Shown here: positions 37,561 to 48,949 of the stretch, in pieces
Numbering within the stretch: position 1 is the stretch's first letter
Layout of the letters: the number at the start of each line of letters is the position of its first letter
NCBI GenBank assembly: GCA_964020155.1
Contig: OZ026561.1
Coordinates: 3,105,547-3,169,546 of the forward strand
Reading direction: 5' to 3'
From: Chondrilla cf. caribensis
Lineage: Eukaryota; Porifera; Demospongiae; Chondrillida; Chondrillidae
Length of the DNA: 64,000 nt
Notes under the pieces: model-generated
The model's database searches: none
What the model was told of the DNA's origin: nothing
Seen by the model: only the letters and a program-made list of their open reading frames with translations
Program-made: the position numbers and the translations under genes

Positions 37561-38450
37561 GTGTTCATTTGTGGGTATGTATCCATGTGCATAATTGTGT
37601 GGATGTGAAGTACTCACAGGTATCCTTGTTGTGGTGTACAAACATTGACACTGCCTCTTTGTCTCCAGTGGAAAACTCTGGGCACATTGTTTTTGTCATG
37701 AAGCTCCAAAAGCCAGGAAAGACCAACCTGTAAATCTTTATTGTACTCACCCAGTGACAGGAGCACTGCCATCGGAGCTATATATTATATATGGTGTGCA
37801 TTAAATTTATTGTTATGTAGTGTAATATGGGTACATCATTATATTTTGTTAATAGTAGTATGTGTTTTAATGTATGTGTATGCGTAGTACGATCATTGCA
37901 AATTAAAAATGATTACTGGGAAGGAATGATTATTAAAGAGGAATAACATTGAGTAAGGCAATAATCATAATACATACCTGGTCCAATAACTTACATAATA
38001 TGCATACCATTATCATTCAATTTGGTAATTAAGTACAACAGTTATGTATGAGATTTCAATGCATAATGTCCACTGTGACAAACTTTAAACTATTAATATT
38101 TCAATATATTTATGTGCACCTCTAGCTCCCTCTGCCACTTGTGTACATTACACACAGTAAAGTCCATCAACAATCTTCCATGCCATTGCTATGTTATTTG
38201 ACTTAGTGTGCAAAGACCTTGTTTTTGACAACCACATCTACATCAGGCCTCAAACGATAGTGTGACCTCCCCACTTTCTTAATGCTTCCAACACCTCTGT
38301 TACGTACATACAATAATTAATTCTTACTGTATAGTTCTACTGTCCCTTATTTTAAGGACCACTATCAGCACTAGCATTATGTAATAAGATGGAATGAAAG
38401 GCAATGTTAATGAATTAATATCCACACTAAGATATCCAGTATACCACAAA

Positions 38451-38640
38451 GTGTGTCCAGTATGTACTATACCATGGAGTGTGTCCAGTATGTACTATAC
38501 CACGGAGTGTGTCCAGTATGTACTATACCACGGAGTGTGTCCAGTATGTACTATACCACGGAGTGTGTCCAGTATGTACTATACCACGGAGTGTGTCCAG
38601 TATGTACTATACCACGGAGTGTGTCCAGTATATACTATAC
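38451..38640. repeat. 28-bp minisatellite, about 7 copies
   Basis: Unit accacggagtgtgtccagta followed by tgtactat (28 bp), almost perfect. As 28 is not a multiple of three, the array is open in several frames and produces spurious ORFs. The same unit forms a second array at 50077-50290. Confidence 0.95.
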
Positions 38641-39432
38641 TAAATCGGTACGGGCTGTTGACCAGACCCCTTCTTGCCGACCACATGACGTCATAATTAT
38701 AACTAGGTGTGCACATAGTGCAGAACCTCGCTTGTATATAGTAGTGTGGTAGCTATGGAGGGAGGCCGACTTCAACTTCCATTTTTATTTCGATAGGAAA
38801 AAGAATCTTTGCTGGTAGGTAGAGTGAGTCTGGGAATGAGGTTAAGAAAGTCTATTAACTGTCTTTAGAGCTTTTTGCTCATCGTAAAGTCACGCGCGAG
38901 CACATGCCATGACGTCATATACCATTTGCAAATGGCTGACAAGATGGACGTCATCATGGCCGGCCAATTCTAGGTCCCGAACGACGTTACGGCGTATCCT
39001 ACTTACGCCGAAAGGGAAGTCAATAATCGTTACGCAAAATTTTTAGATAACTTGCTTGTTCACGTTTTAAGAGGTCTGGTAATCGCATAGCGAGAAAAGT
39101 GCCACCGTGAAGGAAAGAAATGTGAGTTGCCTTTTCTTACGCGTTGCGCAAACTCCAGCTTGTCTGTACAAACGTTCGTTACTTTATTTCGTAGCACGCC
39201 GATGCCCGCTCACACCAGCATAGACAAATATCGAATTTCTCTCACGAGCACTTTGAAACTCTCGGCGAAAGAAAGTACAAATGGGACAAAATCTAGAATT
39301 TTTAACCCGAAAACTAATCAAATGAGTGGGCGCCAACTCTGGGCACCCCTATGCGACGGAAACAGATAACCTCGCGGTATAAACCGCTCGGTAATAATGG
39401 AGGCGAGAAGCGGGTCTGGGCTACGCGAGACT

Positions 39433-40462
39433 CAGGGCCGGCGCTACCGGTCAGGCTGGTCAGGCTTTGGCCTGACCAATATTCAGAAGTTACCTTAAAA
39501 ATAATTTTAGCCTTTTAAGAATCTGTCACAGATCAATCGATATCTTAGGTAGTTGTGCCCGTGAATCAGCCATATTGTCATTGTGCAATATTGAAATTAT
39601 TACGTACACAGAAGTCCACGGGTGGTTGTAGGAGAGTTAGATCAGCGGCTGTTTTTGTGGCTTTGTTTTTTGCTTTGACTGGTATTCGTTTACATATCTG
39701 TTGATTAATGGCTTCCTCTATCTCTGCGAGTAGTATTTCAGGGATTCCTGAAGTGTCACGTTCTCCCCACCAGCCCCGCTCGAATTTCAAGTTCTCAAAA
39801 CGATCATATCGCCTGAACAATGCTGTTCAGCGATCCTTTCGGCACTCCTCTGCGAGTAGTATTTCAGAAATTCCTGAAGTGTCACGTTCTCCCCACCAGC
39901 CCCGCTCGAATTTCAAGTTCCCAAAACGATCATATGGCCTGAAGAACGCTGTTCAGCGATCCTTTCAGCACTCCTGGTTCAAGCAGTGGCCATTCTTCCA
40001 CTATGATGAAGCAAATGATGTAGCTTATACTGCCACGTATGCCTTATGGGATTCAAGCAGAATGAGAAATTCTAAAGCCACAAACCTCATGACATTGCAT
40101 GTACACAAAGCTGCTACCGATATGCTCAAATCAAGTGATATTGCTAACGACTTTGTTGGGGATTCTGATCACAGGTTGAAAAATTGTGGTACATCTTAAC
40201 AATATTATTTTCATAGCCCATGCATGCATGTCACCAGGACAGTATTATGCCTTTTCTTACACTATAATCGTATTCAAATTTCATATTCTGTTTGCTACAA
40301 TTTAAAATTAATGTAGCAATTCATTATTGTAAGATTGCATGACATTGTTATATGTTGTGTTATTTTATCGGTCTACGCAAGTCCACTTCCTCATATTATA
40401 TGATTATAATCATTTGACAGTATTTCGGCCTGACCAATGAAATTTTGCTTGCTCCGGGCCTG
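39433..40462 (+). mobile_element. hAT-like non-autonomous element, copy 2 (1030 bp, inverted)
   Basis: Starts CAGGGCCGGCGC and ends GCTCCGGGCCTG; the same length as copy 1 in the opposite orientation. The 163-residue ORF (39708-40199) differs from copy 1 at only two residues that I can see (Leu for Pro, Trp for Cys). It is flanked by AGACT on both sides (39428-39432 and 40463-40467), a 5-bp rather than the 8-bp target duplication expected of hAT. The near identity suggests recent movement or gene conversion. Confidence 0.78.
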
Positions 40463-40469
40463 AGACTAG

Positions 40470-41930
40470 TTCTTTGTTTCGTTTGATTTTTACATACCTC
40501 ATGTCAACTTAATTGAGAATGGTGGTGGTAACCATGGCTGACCAGCCAGTGGATATACCCCACGTGGGCAGTGCTAATGATACTTGTTCTTGTGCGCTCC
40601 CTACATTTCATACACTTGGCTTATTCTGCCCACGTTCTCTGCAAAGTGTGAAGGTCATAACTTAAAACCCACAAAGTGTTACTATCAAACGTGTGATGTT
40701 AATTTTGTGATTTTGACATGAGTATTTCCCGAATTCCCATTGAATGAAGCGTGTTTTCTGAGGTCAAAAATATCCGTTTTTGCCCATCTTCCTTAACGCG
40801 TTGCAGAGCATGGACATCATGCTGAATATCGCCTAGAAATCCGGTCTGTGGAAGAAATCATGCCTTCTGGTCAATCACGAGAGAGACCAATGGCATTACA
40901 AATCGACGAAATCAACTTTGTTCTTGTGTATCCTCTAAGGCAATCGAGCACACTAGTAGTCCCTAAATGAGCGACTTCCCAAACCAGTTGGCAGTGATGC
41001 AAGGACATTTCCAGAGACAAAACGTTCAATGGCTGAAAACGGTTCTTCTATCAAGCACGTGGTATCCGTGATCATTAGCTACTTCGCCAATTGAATCTCT
41101 AGTTACAACTGCTAGTATCACTGCCATTGTCATCACATAGACACTTTGATTGTAACAACAAGCCGTGAAATCGTCTAGGGTTCGTGTCACATTAATAATT
41201 CACTCCCCTAAAATTCCAGGGGTATTGAACATCGTCACCTGCGAAATGTAACAGACCCGTTCCACGCCATAATAAAATGGAGGCTGGAAGGGTCTGGGCT
41301 ACGTCACACTAGTACGGAGTGTGCTGTCGACATGGCAATAATTAGCTCATCCTAAAACCTCCCTAAGTCAAAATTTCCCAGCAAAATTGAATTTTTACTC
41401 TATTTGATAGAGCGTTTGTGCTAAATTTCATGCCTAGGACATTCTTGAGGTGCAAAAATTCATTCTACCAACCAGGAAGTACCCTGCCTTTGAACACCAT
41501 AGAAATAAATTTTGCTACCACATATTAATATTATATCTATGGGAAAATGTTGTCCAGTTTTTCGTATGTATGTATGGTGTGTATGGGAGTGTGTGTGTGT
41601 GTGTGTGTGTGTTTGGGTGCAAGTATTTGGTAGTTTGGGTATATGTGTGCACACATGTCTTACAATTTCATGGACGTATTCATTGAAAAGAATTATCCAT
41701 AAAAGGTGTGTATGTGTGCACACGTTCACGTGTGTGTGTCAGTGCGAGTGTGTGTGGATTTGCAGTGTGTGTGTAAGAATAAATACTTACTACTTTTAAT
41801 ACTACGCTTTAGATGATATGAAAGTGATCAAGGGCAAAACATAGTTCTTGGAGTCTCTGTGCATCTCTCTGTCTCATGTACGTTTTACAACTCTACTCCA
41901 ACAATGGCTTATAACCATAATTTTTATTCT
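40470..41930. other. Spacer with decayed duplicates, no supported gene
   Basis: Contains the decayed copy of the 36864 exon (40518-40600), an unrecognised stretch 40620-41330, the repeat of 37140-37560 and a short GT run near 41590-41612. I see no credible exon in it. Confidence 0.5.
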
Positions 41931-41936
41931 TATTAG

Positions 41937-42026
41937 ATGGGTTGAAATCTGTTGACTTTGCTGATGTCATCGATAACACAACTGTGAGGTATCACCCAGG
42001 AGAATCCAATGATACCGTACTTAAAG
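41937..42026 (+). CDS. Isolated exon-like segment, unidentified
   Basis: Acceptor TTATTAG, 90 nt open in phase 1, donor AAAG|GTTGGT. It reads DGLKSVDFADVIDNTTVRYH then PGESNDTVLK. It lies about 0.95 kb upstream of the truncated receptor copy on the same strand, and could be a ligand-binding-domain exon of a GABA-B-type receptor. The resemblance is weak and I give it only as a possibility. Confidence 0.3.
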
Positions 42027-42918
42027 GTTGGTGACTTCTGTACGTGTACGTTCGTTAGTATTTTTTTTCAGGTTCAACCTTAGACTACTGCCAATATCAA
42101 TATTATTCTTATTTCTTTTGTGTCCATTCAGACCTATAGTTTCCATCATGTCATTGGGCTCACATAGACTCTTCTACGTTTGAGGGTAATTCCATCCGCA
42201 TATTTTATAATGAGTAGATCTGAAAAAGGCCCACTTGGTGAAAATATGTATGTAATCCTGTTGCATATTTTCTAATGAGTATCGGGTATCGGGTATTCTT
42301 ATTTAATGTGGGGAACCGTTAGCCATAGGCTATTTAAGTGGCACCCACAAAGAAAAGAAAAAGAAAAGGAGTATACAAAGTAAAAAGAATGAATCTGGAA
42401 TAAAATGGGATAAAATGAATAAAATTTGTAGAAATTTCAAATATAAATGGAGTTAGCAAATGTATAAGTAATATCACAACATTGAGATTGATAAATAAAA
42501 AAATAAATAAATAAATAAATAAATGAATAAATAAATGGATATTAAAAATTAAAAATTAAGAATCACTATAGAATTAACATTTGTACATGCACATGCAATG
42601 AACAAAAAATAAAAGTACATAGATGTTCAATAAGAGAAATAAGAGAAATAGTAGACCTGAAAAAGGCCCTCTAGGTGAAAATATGTATGTAATCCTGTTG
42701 CATCATTCCACATTCTGGAGGTGCACCACAGTTGGTGCAGATGACAAAAGTGAATATACTGATGTACAAGGCCAGTGAAGAGAAATGGAATAATTGTTTT
42801 GAGTTGGGAAATTGGCCACCTGTATGTTTGTTGAATGATATGGAAAACATAGTTGATTATAGTGAAAATCATATCAATTATGACACCATAGTCATGTTCT
42901 AGAAGTGCTACATGTACA

Positions 42919-42944
42919 CGCACACACACACACACACACACACA
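42919..42944. repeat. (CA)n run at the block B edge
   Basis: Short CA microsatellite directly preceding the first bases shared with block A. It corresponds to the CA-rich tract 1893-2105. Confidence 0.85.
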
Positions 42945-42982
42945 TACTCATGCTAATTCAAGTTGTCAACTTCACATCTCAG

Positions 42983-43743
42983 GTGTACTATCTCTGGATA
43001 ACCAAGCGTAAGAAGAATGACAGTGACAAAGATGATATTGACATGTGGTCTGACAGCGATCAAGGAGCTAATCTTCACCAGGCCACCCTAGCCAGTATGC
43101 AGAGAGAGATTGATTCCCTTAAAGAACAGTTGACCAAAGCTAACAAGGTATTGTTGAAAAATTGTGCACTGTACCCTTCACACAGAGGTTTATGCGGAAA
43201 CCTAGAGAAATTTGGGATTCCTCCTATAAAGTAGATTTCTCCTCCACTAAGGTATTTCACCCATGCTTATTATCACCATATTCTATAGATGGGGACCAGC
43301 CTTAGCTAGTCACACATGTACTAGTTTATTGGCAAGATTTATATATGTAATATGGAAAATTTTACACATATGGGTTCTGCCTATGCCGTATCAATGCTAC
43401 TAGTTGAAGTATTAAAGCTGATATTGGACGTGATTTGTGTGAAGGCATAAATGTTGCCATATGTCAATCTAATGCTTGCTGCTTGAAATATCGATACATT
43501 TGTACCCAAAACGTGCAACGTAAAAGTGTGCAATGATAGAGTGTACTATATCCCCATGGGTCTCTGTAGAAACCACCAATCCGGGAGTTGAATGAGATTC
43601 CCAACAGCACACCGTATGAAGAATACACTGATAAGCAGCTCAAGCATCGGTTTCGGAGTGGTACATGGTCTGTTACTGCGTCTAAAAGTGTACAAGATAG
43701 CGAGAGTTTACTGGTCAATGCTGCTGAAACCCCTGAAGAATAG
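42983..43743 (+). pseudogene. Truncated receptor copy (last two exons only)
   Basis: Exons 42983-43147 and 43570-43743 match receptor exons 2140-2304 and 2737-2910 in length and splice sites. The first is unchanged in protein; the second differs by Ile to Ser (IPNSTPYEEY). No TM exons precede them, because the duplication starts in the intron. It could act only as a fragment, or as tail exons captured by another gene. Confidence 0.8.
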
Positions 43744-43808
43744 CAACCCATTGTATATATGCTGATGAACTTGCTCTGATATTGATATTACTGATATTAT
43801 TGATATTA

Positions 43809-43811
<3 letters not shown>

Positions 43812-43870
<59 letters not shown>
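43812..43870. repeat. (GT)n microsatellite
   Basis: Paralogous to 2995-3038 and longer by several units. Confidence 0.95.
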
Positions 43871-43872
<2 letters not shown>

Positions 43873-43879
43873 CACGCTC

Positions 43880-45886
43880 ATTATCTGCATTACTATTATT
43901 ATTATGATGGTGTATTATTTGTGGATACTCCACCTATATATTATATTTCCGGCATGATATAGCATTTATTACCTTTATATTTCTATAGATTTGTATAATA
44001 TTAATTAAGTCTAGCTATAATATTATACAAACTGTGTGTTGACAGTATTGCTGTCCTACTACTATCAATAATAGGAATGCAAATCTGTAATTCAGCAGCC
44101 ATTTTCTTGTACAACAGTGCACAATGGATATTGAATACAATATGATACATATACAATGTCATGAAAATACGATTCCTTTACAGCTACAATATAGTACGAA
44201 TACTCTTTGTATAATATATTATTAATAGAGCTACACTGAATATATAAATCTGAACACCATATAACCACAAAGTGTACATGTACGTATATAACACCTCACT
44301 ATTAGTGAAATAGATATTGATTCTTCAATGGTTTGCAATGATATTGGATGATTATACATCAATTTAAAAATATTATTATTGTGTGTATCTATATACATGT
44401 ACATAAAATTAGTATTATTTAAAATGAATGATTGCATGTATTGCTATTTGCAGCTAATAATTGTGTCTAAACATTTATAATATGAATCAATAAAATAATT
44501 AATAATTATTAATATTATCAATAACACATAGCTACTAACTTATAAATTAGTCTTATCATTATCTTAAAGTCCTATTTTTGTGTAGATTCTAGGTCTCTAT
44601 TCTAAATACAACTTGCATGCTAATTCACACTTGCCACTGCTGTTATGCTACCTACTGGGTATCTGTGTAATAATGGTGAACTATGTAGAATATGTTGTGT
44701 ATGTATATTTCAACTCTTATAGCTGCAGAAGAAATTGTCTGTTGACTAGTATTATTAATGATTCACATATCCTTGAATCCAACTTAAAGCAAATGTCTTT
44801 TAATTAACTATTAGTAATGAGATTGCTAACATTTCAGGTGTAACACTGCTGCCTTGATCAGTGAACACACAAATAAATAAGTCAATACAGACACACACAC
44901 ACACGCACATTCCCAGACCCACTTCTGCAGCAGGCTTCTGAGCTTGAACTTGAAATTAGAATTTTCAGTTTGGGAATAAGTCCCACGTTTGCCCGCCTCC
45001 GAAGATCGCTATTAGACACGTCTCCCCGCGCTCTACCTTCAAATTCCCGAAGTCTAGTAAGTGAGCTTACGAACTGAATTTTGTAGCTCTTCAATCCTGA
45101 GTGTAGTTTCTTCACGTCACCTTCACTTGTCTATTTTGTTCCTTTAATTTAGATCGCGTTCGTCACTCAGTTATAGCTCTCTCCCCATGTCACCGCAGCA
45201 CGGACCCGTGTAGAAAACTCGATCGAACATGGTGAGCTGGTACACTCGACATTTGTACTTTGTTGGTCCTCCATCATTCAGAGGAAACTTGACTGCCCTG
45301 TTATAAGAAATTGTTCCAACTCTGTGTCCTATTCGAGAATTTGCGCTTGTATAATATACGGAGTCAATCGCGATCTGCTCCACATACAAGTAGAAGAGCA
45401 GTCAAATTTCTTCCTGAACAATCGATCGCTCGTTGTCAAAAAAAGAAGATTCGAACTGGAGATTAATTACAAGCCCAGGAGGTACCTTTCAAGCGTCAAT
45501 TCATAAATTCATGGAGTATATTGAAAACTATTCTGAGACTCTCTCATTAACGCCTTCAAGCGATTGTATAAATCAATTCACTCTGCATGTAGTGTTTCTC
45601 CCCCACGTGCGGGTACATGTGTGTGTTCTCTGTTTCTGTCCGTTTGTCAATTTGAATGATAATGATTTGAATGTTGTGCTGTCATGTTGTGTGATAATGG
45701 TCCTGTGTGGTTGTCTGTGTGGCGCTGCTGTCTGCCCTATGATTGGCGTAACAATTGACACTAAATTCCGAATTGAAATCAATGCCATCTAAGTTCTGTT
45801 TTGATTTCTGAGCATTTTTATTCTCTCTCGTTAACAACTTCAAGCAATTGTATATTTCAAGTTACTCTGCATGCAGTGTTTCTCGT

Positions 45887-45933
<47 letters not shown>

Positions 45934-46500
45934 CTGTTTCTGTCCTTTGTCAATTTGAATGTTGCGACATCATGTCTTGTGACACGAGTGGCTGTGTGTG
46001 GTCACCTGTGTGCAGCTGCTGTTCTTGATTTCTTAATTATAATTGGACTTAATCCCTAAGATAGACATAATAGTTAACACTAAATTGAAATAAGTTCTGG
46101 TTTGGGTGTACACCAGGCAGGAGTGCATGGGGTACACGCAATTGGAGCATTTGTTACCTGGAGATTGATCAAATGTCTGCAGCTGTATACTGTGCTGAGT
46201 GCCCCAATGTATACGTACTACTCTGTGATTGTCACTAAGTCTACCTGGATGGTTAGTGGAAGGCAGGATGTTAGTAGTTAAGCAATTCCTCACAATGTGT
46301 TGGACTAGACATGGCCATTGTAACTTTAGTGGGATATGGAAAGAAACACATCAAGGACATGTCATAGATTTACAATGTAATTTGTATGTGATCTCAGACC
46401 TACTGATGTTGGCGTCATTGTGCATATATACCTTCAGCATCAGCACCCTAACTGAGTGTTTGTATCAGTGTGGGGTAATTAAATAATGTACACACAGTAT
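43880..46500. other. Block B intergenic spacer
   Basis: Counterpart of 3060-5320: AATAAA at 44489-44494, the CpG-containing patch at about 44990-45235 and a (GT)n run at 45893-45931. Compared with A it gained about 200 bases near 45480-45700 and lost the M8 exon-10 relic. No coding exon is supported. Confidence 0.55.
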
Positions 46501-46506
46501 ATGTAC

Positions 46507-47270
46507 TTATCGCCTGATGAGGTCAAACATCAAAGGCACCGCCTGGGCAGTAAATTTGATACTTGCCCGGCGCGCACGTGCGCGCAGGGACAGTATCGCG
46601 TAAGCGCCCAGTTTTTACCTTAAAAGGGCAATAATTGTGAGGTGCTAGACAAACTATGACAATTTCGCGCATTCCAAGAAATGAATATCATTATAGCAAT
46701 AGCGCAACACAACATAGTCTGGCTCGCTAGACCCAATTTCTCATTATCGCGCGGGGGCGCACGCGCGGTAATGAGAGAGAGAGGTCTAGCGCGCCAGACT
46801 AAACACAACACAGTACGCAGAGAGTAACAGCAGCAGGGAGGAAACTTGGAATAAAAGTCAGAAATCCAGTAGTTCATTAATGCCAACGCTACTATAGTCT
46901 TCTGCTATATACTCCGATATTCAGAATCGGCTATCTATCCGCGACTAACTTCCTCGAAGTCGTAGTGATCAAAATTGAAAACAGCCGCTTTTGCTGCCTT
47001 TCTTTCTACATTTTCGGGTGTTTCTTCCCGTAAATAGCCGATTCTGAGTATCGTAGGCACACAGGACTGGACTGGAGAACAGAAAATATCTTCAGAAAGA
47101 TGCATCGATTCTCTCCGTGAATTTCGGAGCGTTTATTTGGCGATAAATGGGTTACTACCCGCCTACCTCGGGAGGTATCGTATTTACTGCTCTCGCCCTC
47201 GGGCGCTTCGCGCCCTCGGGTCTCGCGCAGTAAATACGATACCTCCCTCGTAGGCGGGTAGTAACCTATA
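46507..47270. mobile_element. Hairpin-ended element, copy 3 (764 bp) with empty site in block A
   Basis: Block A reads cacagtatatgtac|atacatattttcaagttg (about 5318-5345). In block B the same flanks are split by 764 bases. The insert begins TTATCGCCTGATGAGGTCA and ends with hairpin 47150-47265: outer GGTTACTACCCGCCTAC / GTAGGCGGGTAGTAACC, inner TATCGTATTTACTGC / GCAGTAAATACGATA, loop CTCGCCCTCGGG...CCCTCGGGTCTCG. A second strong inverted repeat (46716-46800; AGTCTGGC..GCCAGACT) lies inside. It has no ORF of note. Confidence 0.82.
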
Positions 47271-47676
47271 AATATGTATGTTCAAGTTCAAATGTGTAAT
47301 AAGTTGATCCAAATAAAATTGATATTACAAGGATTATTATGAATATACATGACTATATACATGTACTTTGTATAATATTACAAATGTACTCTACTATAAT
47401 AGGGGAAGAATATCTACTCATACTTGATATATGTAGATTGTATGCACATATTGGGCTGAAATCAGTGTGGGGTAATTGTTGGATTTTGTCATCATAATTA
47501 CCTCGCTGTCATTCTATTTAATAGTTGATTAAAAGTAAGAAGTAATCCTACACACTGTTGTACAGTGAAGTCTGTGCATTACTTCTGCACATTCAGATGT
47601 AAAGTTATTTAGTATTTTCATAATAAAATATAACTGAACCTTTATGATATTATATATATATATCAACCCAATTTAC

Positions 47677-47803
47677 CTTGTACAGCCCATTGTAGGAGCA
47701 TCATATTTTGGAGAAAAATCCAGTCTTTGTAGGTAGTGTTTACAGTTATACAGATTCACACTGGAGTACCTGCAATTTCCTCTAATGAAGGAACAGCCAA
47801 GAC
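47677..47803 (-). pseudogene. M8 exon-8 relic, block B copy
   Basis: Paralogue of 5739-5865. Acceptor and donor are still present, but small deletions (gtagtgaaaa reduced to gagaaaa) shift the frame. No adjoining M8 exons survive. Confidence 0.65.
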
Positions 47804-48467
47804 CTGTATGTGGTGGAGGTTATGGGATGGCTAATAAGACCCTTTCGACATGGGGTATACATTATTGCTGGGATGATTAATTGATTAGTCAATTAATCTA
47901 TTGATTTCTTTTCAAATCCGATCATCATTCATAGTACAAGCCTATTGATTAATCACCTACAACCTTCACTCCATGGGTTCAATTTTGTACTTTAAGTGTG
48001 TACCTGAAAATTGATGTGAAAAGTCCTATAGATTCCACTTCATGTCTTTGGATGACTACTCAGTCTAATGAAGTGTTTTTCTGTAATTGCTACTGGTGAT
48101 TAATTGATTAATGAATTGGTTAGTATTTACTGATAAATGATTTGAACATAGTGAATTCCCGGCTCAAGTGTGCACATGCCTATCAGAGGACATTCTATGC
48201 CACAAGCCCCAAATATGATGTGATTTTTTCAAACAGCTGAAGCCATTTGCCTATACCTAATACACAGATGTGAGAAATTTCACACATTAATAATAATTGA
48301 TCGGAATAATAATAACTCACTTGTGGTCACAGACCCAATAATAGACTAATTAATGCCCCAAATGCATTGGTTTTGTATTGCTCTCACACACTAATGAGTC
48401 ATTTAAACTCAATGCTACTGCAATCTAATTAAACTCTGATTATTCTATTTGTTCCAAAGGCCGTGGT

Positions 48468-48766
48468 TCAGAATCTCGTGACAACAGTGAGAGGTTTGCT
48501 GAGTTTACCCTTCCTTGTCATCTGGACAGTGATGTGGTATCTGATGCCTCTCCTCAGACGATGCACGAAGAATGCCCTCACAGGTTTGTTCACCTTTGTT
48601 TGACGTACCAAACTAGGGACTCCAGTGGTGAGGTCAAAGACGGACAATCGGAATCCATCATAATCACAACTGGCTGCATCTTGAGGGATGCTCCAGAGAA
48701 GGAACATACCTCCATTAGCAGGAAAGACCTCTCTCCTCAGCAGAGCAGGTGACACAGTACCCCAAC
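48468..48766 (-). CDS. FN3-like exon, second copy
   Basis: 299 nt, acceptor TATGTAG, phase 1, stop TGA at 48468-48470. It reads VFPANGGMFLLWSIPQDAAS and VVTRF at the end, nearly the same protein as the copy at 52806-53104. It lies about 5.3 kb downstream of gene B exon 28, so it could be a distal alternative last exon or an unused duplicate. Confidence 0.55.
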
Positions 48767-48949
48767 CTACATATGTGGAGAATCATTGTAAAATGACTTC
48801 AAATTATAGTTCTATAGTTCTACCTATCAGTGAAACTGTTACTGTTAGTCTGAGTGCTGTTATATTGGAACAGTATTAACTTTATCTGAGGTATAAGGTT
48901 TTATATATTAAAGTTATACTTTCTGAGTATGTTAAGTGTACTCTTTTAT

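Noticed and set aside
38394..38752. ORFs rich in CVQYVLYHG-type repeats (also at 50040-50331)
   Set aside because: They arise from the 28-bp minisatellite, which is open in several frames because the unit length is not a multiple of three.
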